Shown here: in pieces, positions 25,750-35,446 of the stretch | How the letters are laid out: each line of letters opens with the position of its first letter | Numbering within the stretch: position 1 is the stretch's first letter | Assembly: GCA_937920275.1 (NCBI GenBank) | Contig: CALGVD010000058.1 | Coordinates: 1 to 42,589, forward strand | Origin: an uncultured Pseudomonadota bacterium | GTDB taxonomy: Bacteria; Pseudomonadota; Gammaproteobacteria; Steroidobacterales; Steroidobacteraceae | DNA: 42,589 bases | Direction: 5' to 3' | The notes under the pieces: generated by a model | Told to the model about the DNA's origin: nothing | Seen by the model: the letters and a program-made list of their open reading frames with translations, nothing else | Databases searched by the model: none | Translations under genes and position numbers: made by a program

Positions 25750-26493
25750 ATGCAGGACCATATCCTGATCATAGACGACGACCGCGAGCTCGCCGCCATG
25801 CTCGACGAGTTCCTCACCACCGAGGGCTTCACCGTCGCGACCGCTGACGGTGATGCCGCGGGGCTCGCCGCGCTCGCACAGCGCGCGCCGGACCTGATCA
25901 TCCTCGATGTCATGCTGCCCGGGCGCAGCGGACTCGATCTGCTGCGCGAGTTGCGTGTCCGTCATCCGCGTCTGCCGGTGATGATGTTGACCGCGCGTGG
26001 TGAACCCATCGATCGCATCGTGGGCCTCGAACTCGGTGCGGACGATTACCTGCCGAAGCCCTTCGATCCGCGGGAGCTTACGGCACGCGTCCGCGCCGTG
26101 CTGCGCCGGTCCGCAGCGCACGCGCCGACCGACGCCCTGGCCATGAACCCGGGTCCCGCCACCGTTGGCACCACGGATGCCGAGACCGATATCGAACTTG
26201 GCCCCCTGCTGCTCGACCGGCGTCGTCGTCGTGCGTTGCTTCGCGGCGCGGCGCTCGAGCTCACCGGCGCCGAGTGGCGGGTGCTGCTCGCGCTCGCCCA
26301 AGACGCGCAGGGACCGGTCGAGCGCAGCGTGCTCACCCAACAAGCCCTCGGTCGGCGTCTCACCCTCTATGACCGCGCCATAGACACCCACATCAGCAAC
26401 CTGCGCCGCAAGATCGCGCGCAGCGGCGGCGGCATCGAGATCCGTTCCGTGCGTGGCAGCGGCTACGAACTCATCGAGTCGACGATCCTGTGA
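25750..26493 (+). CDS. OmpR-family response regulator, CpxR-like
   Basis: 247 residues. The receiver domain (about 1–120) has the acidic pair at residues 9–11, phospho-acceptor Asp53 (LIILDVMLP), Thr in MMLTARG and Lys in LPKPFDP. The C-terminal winged-helix domain (about 150–245) ends with the DTHISNLRRKI recognition helix and VRGSGYEL. A proline-rich linker joins them. The stop overlaps the kinase start by 4 nt (GTGA). The divergent CpxP-like gene supports a CpxR role in envelope stress, though specificity is not proven. Confidence 0.9.
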   Translation: MQDHILIIDDDRELAAMLDEFLTTEGFTVATADGDAAGLAALAQRAPDLIILDVMLPGRSGLDLLRELRVRHPRLPVMMLTARGEPIDRIVGLELGADDYLPKPFDPRELTARVRAVLRRSAAHAPTDALAMNPGPATVGTTDAETDIELGPLLLDRRRRRALLRGAALELTGAEWRVLLALAQDAQGPVERSVLTQQALGRRLTLYDRAIDTHISNLRRKIARSGGGIEIRSVRGSGYELIESTIL

Positions 26494-27923
26494 CGCGCCG
26501 GTCCCGCAACCCTTTCAGCGCCCGGCTCGTGTGGCGGATCTTCCTCGCGTTCTTCGTCACCCTTTTCGCGGTCATGCTCGGCGCGGTCGCGATCACTTCC
26601 TGGTACCTCAATGCCGAGCGCGAGGCCGCGCGCAATGACATGCGCATCGCGGTCCAGTCCGCAGCGGTCGCGCTCGCCGAGGGTGGGCGCGAGGGGCTTG
26701 AAGCCTGGGCGCGCGCCCAAGACCCCTCGGGCCGCGGCACAGTCTCCGCCCGTCGCGGTCCGCCGCGGTTGCTGATCATCGACGACTGGGGTCTCGAGCT
26801 GCTCGGTCGGCCGATCCCCCCGGACCCGAGCGGTGACCTCTCCGCCGGCCGCACCACGGCATTGACCGGATCCCCCGATGTCATCGTGCGCAGCTCTCAA
26901 AGAATTCCGACGCTCACCAGCGAGGATGGCGAGCGGTTTCGTCTGCTGCCGCTGCCACCGTCGCAGCGGCGGCTCGGGCCTCTGGCGGTGCCGAATGTGC
27001 GTCTTTCGATGTTGCTGATGGCGCTCGGGCTGACGGCGCTCGCGAGCCTGTGGCTCGCGCGCTCGATCACCCGTCCCGTGCTCGATCTCGAACGCGCCAC
27101 GCTCGCCTTGTCGGCGGGCGATCTCGACGCGCGGACGCCGCCGCGCACCGCACAACGAGGCGATGAGCTCGGCCGCCTCGCCGGCGCCTTCGACCAGATG
27201 GCCGCGCGCTTGGCGGGTCTGATGCGCGGTCGCGAGCAGCTGCTCCGCGACGTCTCCCACGAGATCCGCTCGCCGCTCGCACGCATGCGCCTCGCCACCG
27301 GGCTCGCCACGCAAGGCGCTGACGCCGCGACCCAGCTCGCGCGCATCGAGGTCGAGGTCGGCCGCTTGGATGCATTGATCAGCGACATCCTCGATGTGTC
27401 GCGCTTGGAGGCCGGCGTGATCACGCGCGAACGGCTCGACCTGCACGCCGTGCTCGAAGGGCTGGCGGCTGATGCGGGCTTCGAAGCGGGATCGCAAGGT
27501 CGCGCCGTCGAGTGGACGGCACCCTCAGCACCCTGCTGGATCGACGGCGACCCGCACTGGGTCGGCGCCGCCGCCGAGAATGTCGTCCGCAACGCGTTGC
27601 GGCATACCCTTCCGGGGACGACCGTCCAGATGCGGCTGGAGGCCGCGCAAGGCGGCTACGCGCTGACGGTCCTCGACCACGGCCCTGGGCTGCCCGACGA
27701 CCAGCTCGAGCGTGTGTTCGAACCCTTCCACCGCCACACCACCACCGACGCCGCCGATCCTGGCGGCGCCGGCCTCGGCCTCGCCATCGCGGCTCGAGTG
27801 ATGCGCGCGCATGGCGGAAGCATCACGGCACGCAACCGGGACAAGCGGGAACCGCAAGGTCTCGAGGTCCGGCTTTGGTGGCCGGCGGCAGGGTCGGCTG
27901 AGTCGCCCCTCAGCCCGACTTGA
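26490..27923 (+). CDS. membrane sensor histidine kinase, CpxA-like
   Basis: 477 residues: membrane helix about 17–39, periplasmic sensor about 40–169, second helix about 170–191, a HAMP linker, then the dimerisation domain with His257 in DVSHEIRSPLARMRLA. The ATPase domain has NVVRNALRHT (N box), DHGPGLP (G1) and GAGLGLAIA (G2). The HAMP plus DVSHELRSPL-type H box is like CpxA. The GTG start is coupled to the regulator. The 3' end overlaps the convergent kinase gene by 14 bp. Confidence 0.9.
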   Translation: MTRRSRNPFSARLVWRIFLAFFVTLFAVMLGAVAITSWYLNAEREAARNDMRIAVQSAAVALAEGGREGLEAWARAQDPSGRGTVSARRGPPRLLIIDDWGLELLGRPIPPDPSGDLSAGRTTALTGSPDVIVRSSQRIPTLTSEDGERFRLLPLPPSQRRLGPLAVPNVRLSMLLMALGLTALASLWLARSITRPVLDLERATLALSAGDLDARTPPRTAQRGDELGRLAGAFDQMAARLAGLMRGREQLLRDVSHEIRSPLARMRLATGLATQGADAATQLARIEVEVGRLDALISDILDVSRLEAGVITRERLDLHAVLEGLAADAGFEAGSQGRAVEWTAPSAPCWIDGDPHWVGAAAENVVRNALRHTLPGTTVQMRLEAAQGGYALTVLDHGPGLPDDQLERVFEPFHRHTTTDAADPGGAGLGLAIAARVMRAHGGSITARNRDKREPQGLEVRLWWPAAGSAESPLSPT

Positions 27924-29268
27924 GCTGCAGCCTTACGCGCAGACCCGGGTTGGCGCTCTCGAGCAGCAGGCGACCGCGGTGCAAGCGTGCGACGGCCGCC
28001 GCGATCGCCAGACCGAGCCCCACGCCAGGCCGGCTGACCGGATCACCGAGCCGCACGAACGGCCGCAACGCCTGCTCGCGCGCGTGTTCGGGGATGCCCG
28101 GGCCCTCGTCCTCGACCGACACCTCGGCGCCGTTGTCGCCGTACCGACGCACCTGCAGCCGCAACCGGGTGCCCGACGGCGAGTACTTGATCGCGTTCTC
28201 CAACAGGTTGCCGATGGCCTGCGACAGGATCTGCCGGTGCGCGACCACACGGCAGGCCTCGACCTCGCACTCGAGCCGTTGCCCGTGCTCATCGGCGATC
28301 GGCTCGAAGAGCTCGGCGAGGTCGATCGCCAGCGCGCCGACATCCACATCCTCCATCGAGTCCCGCGATAGACCCGCCTCCGCGCGCCCAAGATCGACCA
28401 AGGCGTTGAAGGTCTGCAGCGCGCGCGACGCTTCGGACTCCGCCTGAGCGAGCTGGGTCTCGCGCTCCTGCGGGTCGGAGGAATCACGCGCGGCGCTGAT
28501 GGAGCGACGGACACGGATCAGTGGCGAGCGCAGATCATGGGCCAGGCTTTCCGTGACGGTGCGCAAGCCGCTCACCAAGGCCTCGTTCTGGTCGAGCATC
28601 TCGTTGAAGGTGCCGGTGAGCGCGCCGAGCGCATCGAGGCGTTGGCGTTCCGGTGCACGCGCCGCCGACTGGCCACGCAGGATCCGGCGGGCGGTCGCGG
28701 CGAGGTTCGAGACATGCTCGAGGATGAAGCGGTTGAAAGCGAATCCCGTCCACAGGCCCATGGCGATCACGACCAGCATACCCACGAGACCGGCGAGGCC
28801 GAGCGAGCGCAGGATCTCGCGCGGCGCGGGATCACGACGGCTGAGGATCACGGTCGCGCCGTCGTCGAGCGGTAGCGCGACGGTGAAGTTCACGATGCCG
28901 TCGTCCTGCGGCAATCGCAGCTGCGGCCGGTCTGCAACCGTCCGTAGGGCCTCGCGACCGCCCGGGATATCGGCCAGACGCCCGACGACCGCTGCGCCGC
29001 GACGATCGACCAACGCGAAGTAAGGCGCAGCGGGCAACAATTCGACGCGGGTGGCGAGGCCGATCTCGAGCGCCTCGCGCCCCGCAAAACGGTCGACTTC
29101 ACGCCGCAACTCGAGCTCGCGGTAGAGCGCTTCGAATGTCTCGCGGTCGTGTACCTGCATGACCCGGAACTGCAACCACAGGAGCGCACCGAGGAACGCC
29201 AGCACCACGACCCCCAAGGCCACCACCCCGGCGAGCATCGCGCGACGGTCAGAGATCCACGGCGTCAT
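27910..29268 (-). CDS. sensor histidine kinase of a second two-component system
   Basis: 452 residues: helix about 11–33, periplasmic region about 34–154, helix about 155–178, HAMP, then H box ESLAHDLRSPL with His244. The ATPase domain has NLLENAIKYSP, DEGPGIP and GVGLGLAIA. The stimulus is unknown. The gene is divergent from its likely partner regulator at 29329 (60-bp gap) rather than in an operon with it. It converges on the CpxA-like gene, so two kinases are encoded tail to tail. Confidence 0.9.
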   Translation of the reverse strand: MTPWISDRRAMLAGVVALGVVVLAFLGALLWLQFRVMQVHDRETFEALYRELELRREVDRFAGREALEIGLATRVELLPAAPYFALVDRRGAAVVGRLADIPGGREALRTVADRPQLRLPQDDGIVNFTVALPLDDGATVILSRRDPAPREILRSLGLAGLVGMLVVIAMGLWTGFAFNRFILEHVSNLAATARRILRGQSAARAPERQRLDALGALTGTFNEMLDQNEALVSGLRTVTESLAHDLRSPLIRVRRSISAARDSSDPQERETQLAQAESEASRALQTFNALVDLGRAEAGLSRDSMEDVDVGALAIDLAELFEPIADEHGQRLECEVEACRVVAHRQILSQAIGNLLENAIKYSPSGTRLRLQVRRYGDNGAEVSVEDEGPGIPEHAREQALRPFVRLGDPVSRPGVGLGLAIAAAVARLHRGRLLLESANPGLRVRLQLKSG

Positions 29269-29303
29269 CCGCGGAGCATGCCACGACCGGACGGTTTAGA
29301 GAC

Positions 29304-29309
29304 TACAAT
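29304..29309 (+). promoter_or_regulatory. candidate -10 for the second response regulator
   Basis: TACAAT (5/6) lies 19 nt before the ATG, with GAGGGG between them as a Shine-Dalgarno. No convincing -35 is seen. This promoter gives a short normal leader. Confidence 0.4.
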
Positions 29310-29328
29310 CCCGTGTTGAGGGGATGTC

Positions 29329-29997
29329 ATGCCACTGCTGCTCATCGAAGATGATGCCGAGCTTGCCGCAGAGGTGAAGGCCGCCTTGTCGGCGCACGAT
29401 CTCGAGGTCACCCACTGTGCCGAAGGCGCATCCGGGCTCGCCGCCGCCCGCGCCGGCGGGTGGTCCGCGGTCATCGCCGACCGCATGCTGCCGCAGATCG
29501 ACGGTCTCGACATCGTCCGTGCCATGCGCGCTGCGGGCGACCGTACACCGATCCTGGTGCTCTCGGCGCTCGACTCGGTCGATGAACGGGTGCGCGGGCT
29601 GCGCGCCGGTGGGGACGACTACCTCGGCAAGCCGTTCGCCGTCGAGGAGCTTGTCGCACGGGTCGAATCGCTGCTGCGGCGTGCCGCCAACGCCTCGGCG
29701 ACCTCGTTGCGGGTCGATGATCTCGAACTCGACCTGCTGCGACGCCGCGCGATCCGTGGCGGACGCAGGCTCGATCTGACGGCGCGCGAGTTCCGTCTGC
29801 TCGAGTACTTCGCACGCCACGCCGGCAAAGTGGTCACCCGTACGATGCTGCTCAAAGGGGTGTGGGACATCCACTACGACCCGCAGACCAATGTCGTCGA
29901 TGTGCACGTCAGCCGGCTGCGTCAGGCCGTGGACAAAGAATTCGAGCGTCCGCTGATCCACACCGTGCGCGGCGTGGGTTACTCGATGTACGCCTGA
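29329..29997 (+). CDS. OmpR-family response regulator of the second system
   Basis: 222 residues. The receiver domain has acidic residues at 8–9 and Asp51 in the slightly unusual VIADRMLP context, with LVLSALDS and LGKPFAVEEL following. The winged-helix domain has LTAREFRLLEYFARH and VVDVHVSRLRQAVD, ending at [16 protein letters not shown] lies 7 nt upstream of the ATG. Likely partner of the divergent kinase at 27910–29268. Target genes are unknown. The last 19 bp overlap the convergent hydrolase gene. Confidence 0.9.
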   Translation: MPLLLIEDDAELAAEVKAALSAHDLEVTHCAEGASGLAAARAGGWSAVIADRMLPQIDGLDIVRAMRAAGDRTPILVLSALDSVDERVRGLRAGGDDYLGKPFAVEELVARVESLLRRAANASATSLRVDDLELDLLRRRAIRGGRRLDLTAREFRLLEYFARHAGKVVTRTMLLKGVWDIHYDPQTNVVDVHVSRLRQAVDKEFERPLIHTVRGVGYSMYA

Positions 29998-30659
29998 CGC
30001 GCGAAGGCCTCGACGAGGTCGCGCACCTCGTGCAGCCGCCCGTGGAAGAAGTGGCTGGCCTCCGGCAGCAGCGTGATCTGCGCCTCGGGCGACAAGGCGC
30101 GCGCCCAGGTCTCGACCTCGGTCGCATCGAGCAGCTCATCGGCAGTGCCTTGCAACAAGAGCCAAGGACAGGCCGGCGCCGCGATATCCGCGAAGTCCCA
30201 ACGACCGACCGGCGGTGCCACGGTGACGAGCCGCGCCGGACGGAGCCGCGCAGTGGCGCGCAGCGACACCCAGGCACCGAACGAGAACCCTGCCAACCAA
30301 AGATCGGCACCGGAGAAGCGTCGCCGCAGTTGTCCGGCCACGGCGACCAGATCCTCGGTCTCGCCGCGACCGTCGTCATGCACGCCGGCCGAAGCGCCGA
30401 CGCCGCGGAAATTGAAACGCAGCGCCGGCACGCCTGCCGCGACGAACGCCCGCGCGACGGTATGGATCACCTTGTTGCTGAGTGAGCCGCCGTAGAGCGG
30501 ATGAGGATGGCAGCAGAGCGCGACCGAGCGCGGGGCGGGGTCGACGATCGGCGCTCCGCCGCCCGCATCCAACGCCGCCGGAGACTCCAGCAACGCCTCG
30601 ATGATGCCGGCACCGCCCTCGAGCCGCAGCGGCTCAGGGACGACGGTGTACGACGCCAT
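29979..30659 (-). CDS. alpha/beta hydrolase (COG2945 type)
   Basis: 226 residues, substrate unknown. It has [16 protein letters not shown] for the oxyanion region, [12 protein letters not shown], the nucleophile elbow GFSFGAW with Ser126, then Asp174 in GTADELLD and His203 in EASHFFHGR, so the triad is complete. This sequence pattern belongs to the COG2945 small serine hydrolases. It has no signal peptide, so it is cytoplasmic. It is the last gene after the amidohydrolase, overlapping it by 26 bp, and its 3' end overlaps the convergent regulator gene by 19 bp. Confidence 0.87.
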   Translation of the reverse strand: MASYTVVPEPLRLEGGAGIIEALLESPAALDAGGGAPIVDPAPRSVALCCHPHPLYGGSLSNKVIHTVARAFVAAGVPALRFNFRGVGASAGVHDDGRGETEDLVAVAGQLRRRFSGADLWLAGFSFGAWVSLRATARLRPARLVTVAPPVGRWDFADIAAPACPWLLLQGTADELLDATEVETWARALSPEAQITLLPEASHFFHGRLHEVRDLVEAFARQAYIE

Positions 30660-31935
30660 CCTTCATGACGAAATGCAGTCGTTGCATCGCCGTGATGTCC
30701 GCGAGCGGATCGCCCGACACCGCGACCAGATCCGCGATCTTGCCCACCTGCACGCTGCCGAGCCGGTCATCGATGCCCAAGAACTTCGCCGGCACAGAGG
30801 TCGCCGACTGGATGGCCGCCATCGCCGGCATGCCGGCCTCGACCATCAGCACGAACTCACGCGCGTTGTCGCCATGCGCCGAGACACCGGTGTCGGTGCC
30901 GAACAATATCTTCACACCGGCCTTGTAGGCCTTGCCGAAGGTCGCTTGGATCAGCGGCCCGATGGTCGCGGCCTTCGGCCGCACGATCTCCGGGAAGAAC
31001 CCCGGTTCCTGCGAGCGGTCGTACACCCACCGGCCGGCGGTGATGGTCGGCACATACCAGGTGCCGCGCTCCTTCATGAGCTTCATACCTTCGTCGTCCA
31101 TGAAGGTACCGTGCTCGATGGTGTCGACGCCCGCACGCACCGCACGCTTCAGCCCCTCCGCGCCGTGCGCGTGCGCGGCGACCGTGAAGCCGTAGTCGCG
31201 CGCCGTGACGACGACCGCGCGGATCTCTTCCTCGGTGAACTGCGGGTTCAGGCCGTTCTTGGCGATCGAGAGCACGCCGCCCGTGGCGGTGATCTTGATG
31301 ACATCGGAGCCGTCCTTGTAGCGCTGGCGCACGGCTTGGACCGCCTGCTCAGGACCGTTGATCACGCCCTCGAGCGGCCCCACCTCGGCGCCGCCGAGAT
31401 GCTCACCCCAGCCGTTGGTCGGGTCGGCATGCCCGCCGGTGGTCGCGATCGACTTGCCCGCAGCGAAGATGCGCGGGCCCGGCACTTTGCCGGCGTTGAT
31501 GGCGTTGCGCAGTGCGATGCTGGCACGGAACGAGTCGCCGAGATCGCGCACGGTGGTGAAGCCCGCCATGAGCGTGCGCTCCGCGAACATCGCCCCATCG
31601 AGCGCGACATCCGTACCGTTCTTGCGGAAGCCGTCGCCGGCGCTGCTGCGGCTGTACTCGCTGGTCAGGTGGACATGCATGTCCATGAGGCCCGGCATCA
31701 GCGTCGAGCCGCGCAGATCGATGACGGTGTCGCCCGCACCGGGCGCACGGAAGCCGGGCTCGATGGCGACGATCCTGCCGCCGTCGATCACGAGGGTACG
31801 CTCCGAGAGCACGCGCTCGGACACGCCATCGATGACACGGCCGGCGTGGATCAGGGTGGCCGCCGACGACGGCAAGGGCGCAAGGGCTGCGGACACCGCG
31901 AGCACTGCGACGAGCAGGCGGATGCCCGCGGACAT
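30634..31935 (-). CDS. secreted metal-dependent amidohydrolase (imidazolonepropionase/Xaa-Pro dipeptidase-like)
   Basis: 433 residues with a signal peptide (cleavage near SSAA, residue 25). The TIM-barrel metal site is complete: HxH at 87/89, Lys214 (carboxylated in the family) in VIKITATGG, His255 and His257 in AAHAHG, His275 in IEHGTF and Asp348 in FGTDTG. Related enzymes cleave Xaa-Pro or other dipeptides or act on organophosphates; the substrate here is unknown. The ATG shares one base with the FKBP stop (TGATG), so translation is probably coupled. A secreted hydrolase in an htpG-led operon is unusual. Confidence 0.88.
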   Translation of the reverse strand: MSAGIRLLVAVLAVSAALAPLPSSAATLIHAGRVIDGVSERVLSERTLVIDGGRIVAIEPGFRAPGAGDTVIDLRGSTLMPGLMDMHVHLTSEYSRSSAGDGFRKNGTDVALDGAMFAERTLMAGFTTVRDLGDSFRASIALRNAINAGKVPGPRIFAAGKSIATTGGHADPTNGWGEHLGGAEVGPLEGVINGPEQAVQAVRQRYKDGSDVIKITATGGVLSIAKNGLNPQFTEEEIRAVVVTARDYGFTVAAHAHGAEGLKRAVRAGVDTIEHGTFMDDEGMKLMKERGTWYVPTITAGRWVYDRSQEPGFFPEIVRPKAATIGPLIQATFGKAYKAGVKILFGTDTGVSAHGDNAREFVLMVEAGMPAMAAIQSATSVPAKFLGIDDRLGSVQVGKIADLVAVSGDPLADITAMQRLHFVMKDGVVHRRP

Positions 31936-32516
31936 CAGCGGATGCCCATCAGTTCGACATCGAACACCAGCGTCGCACCGCCCGGGATCGCCCCGCCCGC
32001 ACCGCGTGCGCCGTAGCCCAGCTCTGGCGGGATCACGAGCCGACGCTTGCCGCCGACCTTCATCCCCTCGACGCCTTGATCCCAGCCGCGGATCACCTCG
32101 CCGCCACCGACGCGGAACGAGAAGGTATCGCCGTGGTCGCGCGAGCTGTCGAACTTGCGGCCCTTGTTCTCGGGCGCCGCGGCATCCCACAACCAACCGG
32201 TGTAGTGCACCACCGCCTTCTGTCCGGCAGCGACGGCAGAGCCAGTGCCCGGCTCGAGGTCTTGGACTTGCAATTGATCAGGTGACATGGGCGCTCCAGG
32301 AGGCACGGTGGTGGTGGCAGGGGCTTGTCCGGCATCGACGGGCATGGCCTCGGCGATCCCAGCGGGCAACTCAGGCTCCGTGAGGCCCGCAGACGGACCC
32401 GCGTCCGCTGCCTCGGCCGTCGGAGGTCGGTAGAAGAGCTCCGGCACGACGCGCATCGCGAGCACGGTGAGACCCATCAGCACGAGGATGATGGTGGCGG
32501 CAGCGCGCAGCGTCAT
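31935..32516 (-). CDS. membrane-anchored FKBP-type peptidyl-prolyl isomerase
   Basis: 193 residues. A single N-terminal helix (about 5–25) is followed by a linker of about 60 residues rich in Pro/Ala. The FKBP domain runs from about 90 to the end ([59 protein letters not shown]). The active-site aromatic and Asp residues are present. The domain should face the periplasm. The ATG overlaps the msrB stop by 4 nt. Protein folding (FKBP, HtpG) and methionine repair (MsrB) are thus encoded together. Confidence 0.92.
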   Translation of the reverse strand: MTLRAAATIILVLMGLTVLAMRVVPELFYRPPTAEAADAGPSAGLTEPELPAGIAEAMPVDAGQAPATTTVPPGAPMSPDQLQVQDLEPGTGSAVAAGQKAVVHYTGWLWDAAAPENKGRKFDSSRDHGDTFSFRVGGGEVIRGWDQGVEGMKVGGKRRLVIPPELGYGARGAGGAIPGGATLVFDVELMGIR

Positions 32517-32914
32517 GGCTTCGGATCCCCCGCTGCGAACGAGAGCGACACCGAATTGATGCAGTAGCGCAGCCCGGTGGGCTGCGGACCGTCGGGGAAC
32601 ACATGGCCAAGGTGCGCGCCGCAACCGGCGCAGACCACCTCGATGCGGACCATGCCATGGCTGGTATCGCGGATCTCGCGCACCCGATCGCCCGCAAGCG
32701 GCGTCCAGAAGCTCGGCCAACCGGAGCCCGAGTCGTATTTGGTGTCCGAGGCGAAGAGGTCGGCACCGCAGCACACACATGCGTAGGTGCCACGGTCTTT
32801 GTGGTGGGTGAAGGCACCGGTGAAGGCGCGCTCCGTGCCCTTGTGCTGCGTGACCTCAAAAGCGAGCGGCGAGAGCCGGTCGCGCAGGTCCCCGGGTGTG
32901 CTCTGATCCGACAT
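32513..32914 (-). CDS. msrB: peptide-methionine (R)-S-oxide reductase
   Basis: Repairs oxidised methionine in proteins. The 133-residue protein has the zinc pairs CVCC and CAGC, the substrate region [19 protein letters not shown] and the catalytic cysteine in [11 protein letters not shown]. No signal peptide is present. A longer frame upstream would run through htpG and is rejected. The start lies 8 nt after the htpG stop with no Shine-Dalgarno, but an extended -10-like element overlaps the htpG stop. Confidence 0.95.
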   Translation of the reverse strand: MSDQSTPGDLRDRLSPLAFEVTQHKGTERAFTGAFTHHKDRGTYACVCCGADLFASDTKYDSGSGWPSFWTPLAGDRVREIRDTSHGMVRIEVVCAGCGAHLGHVFPDGPQPTGLRYCINSVSLSFAAGDPKP

Positions 32915-32921
32915 GAACGCG

Positions 32922-32930
32922 ATTATTGCA
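32922..32930 (-). promoter_or_regulatory. candidate extended -10 for leaderless msrB mRNA
   Basis: Minus strand TGCAATAAT (TGn plus AATAAT, 5/6) overlaps the htpG stop codon and ends 7 nt before the msrB ATG. No good -35 is seen, but an extended -10 can work without one. msrB may be expressed separately from htpG. Confidence 0.45.
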
Positions 32931-34830
32931 TGAGTTGGCCGAGCAGGCGGTTCAGCCGCCGCACGAACTCCCCGGGGTTCGCGACCGATCCCGACTCGGC
33001 GAGTTGGGCCTGGTCGAAGACCACCAACGCAAGCTCGTTGAAGCCCTCGCCGTCGGGGGTGGCGGCGAGCCGCCGCAGCAGCGGGTGGCCGACATTGACC
33101 TCCAACATGGGCTTGGCCTCGGGCACGGACTGCCCGGCCGCAGCCAGCAGCCGTCGCATCTGCGCGCCGACATCGCCCTCCTCGAGCACGAGGCAGGCGG
33201 GCGAGTCGGCAAGGCGCAGGCTGCACCGGACCTCCGACACGCGTTCCCCGAGCGTGTCCTGCAGCCGCTTGAGGAGCGGTTCGTGGTCTTTGATGGCGGC
33301 TTCCGCGGCGGCCTTGTCGGCCTCGTCTGCGAGGCCGCCGAGCTCGAGGTCGCCCCGAGCAGCGTCCTTGAAGCGCTTGCCCTCGAACTCGCGCAGATGG
33401 CCCATCATCCATTCGTCGACGCGGTCGGCGAGCAGCAGCACCTCGACACCCTTGGCGCGTAGCGTCTCGAGGTAGGGGCTGCTGCGGGCCGCCGTCACCG
33501 AATCGGCGATGAGGTAGTAGATGCGGTCCTGACCGTCCTTCATGCGCGCGAGATAATCGGCGAGCGCCACCTTCGGCTCATCGGACCCGTCCTGCGTGCT
33601 CGCGAAACGCAGCAACGGCAGGAGCTTGTCGCGGTTCGAGGGGTCCTCGCCCGTGCCTTCCTTCAGCACCGGACCGAACTCCTTCCAGAACGACGCGTAC
33701 TTCTCCGGTGAATCTTTGGCGAGCCGAGCGAGCAGGTCTAGGGCGCGCTTGGCGAGCGCTGCGCGCATCGCCTCCACATCGGCGTCCTTCTGCAGAAGCT
33801 CACGCGAGACATTGAGCGGCAGATCGCTGGAATCGAGCACGCCGCGCACGAAACGCAGGTAGTTCGGCAGGAACTGCTCGGCGTCGTCCATGATGAACAC
33901 GCGCCGCACATAGAGTTTCAGGCCACGCGCCGCGTCGCGTTGGTAGAGGTCGAAGGGCGCCCGAGCGGGGATGTAGAGCAGCGAGGTGTACTCGCGCTTG
34001 CCCTCGACCTTGTTGTGGCTCCAAGCGAGCGGATCGGCGAAATCGTGGGAGACATGGCGGTAGAACCCCTTGTAGTCGTCGTCCGTGAGCTCGCTGCGGG
34101 GCCGGACCCACAGCGCCTGCGCCTGGTTGGCGGGCTCCCAATCGAGGGTCGCCTCGCCCTCCTTGCGCATCAGCACCGGGAAGGCGATGTGGTCGGAATA
34201 ACGGCGCACCAGCGAGCGCAGCCGCCAACCGTCAGCGAATTCTTTGGCGTCGTCCTTCAGGTGCAGCACGACATGCGTACCGCGCTCGGAGAGCTCCGCA
34301 GGCGACACCGTGAACTCGCCGTCGGCCTTCGAGGCCCAGCGCACGCCCGCTGCAGCCGGCTCGCCCGCCTTGCGCGTGAACACCTCGACCTCCTCGGCGA
34401 CGATGAACGCCGAATAGAAGCCGACGCCGAACTGGCCGATCAGCTGCGAGTCTTTCTGTTGATCCCCGGTAAGCCGCTTGAAGAACTCGCCGGTGCCGGA
34501 CTTGGCGATCGTGCCCAAGTGGGCGATCGCCTCCTCGCGCGTCATGCCGATGCCGTTGTCGCGGATGGAGAGCGTGCCCTTGGCCGCGTCGTAGTCCACC
34601 CAGACCTTGAGGTCAGACTCGCCCGCCATCAGGTCGGGCTGCGCGAGCGCGAGGAAACGCAGCTTGTCGTTGGCGTCCGAGGCGTTCGAGATGAGCTCGC
34701 GCAGGAAGATCTCGCGGTGGCTGTAGAGCGAGTGGATCATGAGCTGCAGGAGCTCACGCACCTCGGCCTGGAAGCCGTGCTTTTCGGGGGCGCCGGTGTC
34801 GGCGGAAGGAGCGGTCGTCGGGTCGGTCAT
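32923..34830 (-). CDS. htpG: molecular chaperone HtpG (bacterial Hsp90)
   Basis: ATP-dependent chaperone, 635 residues (E. coli: 624). The N-terminal ATPase has [30 protein letters not shown] and [11 protein letters not shown]. The middle domain has the [18 protein letters not shown] stretch with the conserved Arg. A C-terminal dimerisation domain follows. TTGGAG lies 7 nt before the ATG. A sigma32-like promoter lies just upstream. It heads the group htpG–msrB–FKBP–amidohydrolase–hydrolase. Confidence 0.97.
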   Translation of the reverse strand: MTDPTTAPSADTGAPEKHGFQAEVRELLQLMIHSLYSHREIFLRELISNASDANDKLRFLALAQPDLMAGESDLKVWVDYDAAKGTLSIRDNGIGMTREEAIAHLGTIAKSGTGEFFKRLTGDQQKDSQLIGQFGVGFYSAFIVAEEVEVFTRKAGEPAAAGVRWASKADGEFTVSPAELSERGTHVVLHLKDDAKEFADGWRLRSLVRRYSDHIAFPVLMRKEGEATLDWEPANQAQALWVRPRSELTDDDYKGFYRHVSHDFADPLAWSHNKVEGKREYTSLLYIPARAPFDLYQRDAARGLKLYVRRVFIMDDAEQFLPNYLRFVRGVLDSSDLPLNVSRELLQKDADVEAMRAALAKRALDLLARLAKDSPEKYASFWKEFGPVLKEGTGEDPSNRDKLLPLLRFASTQDGSDEPKVALADYLARMKDGQDRIYYLIADSVTAARSSPYLETLRAKGVEVLLLADRVDEWMMGHLREFEGKRFKDAARGDLELGGLADEADKAAAEAAIKDHEPLLKRLQDTLGERVSEVRCSLRLADSPACLVLEEGDVGAQMRRLLAAAGQSVPEAKPMLEVNVGHPLLRRLAATPDGEGFNELALVVFDQAQLAESGSVANPGEFVRRLNRLLGQLMQ

Positions 34831-34871
34831 GCCAAGACTCCAATCGGGTTCACGAAGCGGGGTTAAGGAGG

Positions 34872-34899
34872 GGGTGGGGCCAGACCCCAGAGATTCAAG
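34872..34899 (-). promoter_or_regulatory. sigma32-like heat-shock promoter for htpG
   Basis: Minus strand: -35 CTTGAAT (34899–34893, 6/7 to CTTGAAA), 13-bp spacer, -10 CCCCACCC (34879–34872, against CCCCATNT). A start near 34865 gives a leader of about 35 nt. The -35 overlaps the rluE stop. The spacing equals that of the hsp20 promoter at 42072–42099. Confidence 0.6.
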
Positions 34900-35437
34900 G
34901 GGGTGCGTCGACCTCGCGCCAAGCTCCCGGGGCGAGCCCCTCGAGATCGATCCGGCCGATCCGCGCGCGCACCAGCCGCAGCGTCGGGAAGCCGACCCGC
35001 GCGGTCATGCGCCGTACCTGACGGTTGCGGCCCTCGCGCAGCGTGAGTTCGACCCAGCTCGTCGGGATCTTGGCACGGAAGCGGATCGGCGGGTCGCGCG
35101 GCCAAAGGCCAGGCGGCTCATCGATGAGACGCGCCTCTGCGGGGCGCGTCGTGAAATCCCCCAAGTCCACGCCACGGCGCAGCAGCGCCAGAGCCTCATC
35201 GGTCGGGACGCCCTCGACCTGCGCCCAGTAGACCTTGGCGAGTTTGTGCCGCGGGTCGGCGATACGGGCTTGCAGCGGGCCGTCGTCCGTGAGGAGCAGC
35301 AAGCCCTCGCTGTCGTGGTCGAGCCGCCCGGCCGGGTAGACGCGCGGGATGCGGATGAAATCGGCGAGCGTCGGCCGCCCGGGCTCCGGCATGAACTTGC
35401 AGAGCACGCCGTAGGGTTTGTTCAAGGCGAGGAGCAT
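34895..35437 (-). CDS. rluE: 23S rRNA pseudouridine synthase RluE
   Basis: RsuA-family pseudouridine synthase; RluE modifies U2457 of 23S rRNA. The 180-residue protein lacks an S4 domain and starts directly with [14 protein letters not shown]. It has [15 protein letters not shown] with catalytic Asp40, KVYWAQVEG, and [25 protein letters not shown]. The short form without S4 and the KPYGVL start point to RluE rather than RluB/RluF. GGGGGAG precedes the ATG. It sits 9 bp after ppnN. Confidence 0.9.
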   Translation of the reverse strand: MLLALNKPYGVLCKFMPEPGRPTLADFIRIPRVYPAGRLDHDSEGLLLLTDDGPLQARIADPRHKLAKVYWAQVEGVPTDEALALLRRGVDLGDFTTRPAEARLIDEPPGLWPRDPPIRFRAKIPTSWVELTLREGRNRQVRRMTARVGFPTLRLVRARIGRIDLEGLAPGAWREVDAPP

Positions 35438-35446
35438 GGGCTCCCC

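Noticed and set aside
25557-25913. Longer N-terminus for the CpxP-like protein (start at 25913)
   Set aside because: It would overlap the CpxR-like gene antisense and bury the clear signal peptide that begins at 25556.
32513-33412. Extended N-terminus for msrB (start at 33412)
   Set aside because: The added 166 residues would lie inside htpG in another frame and match nothing; MsrB proteins begin near the Met at 32914.
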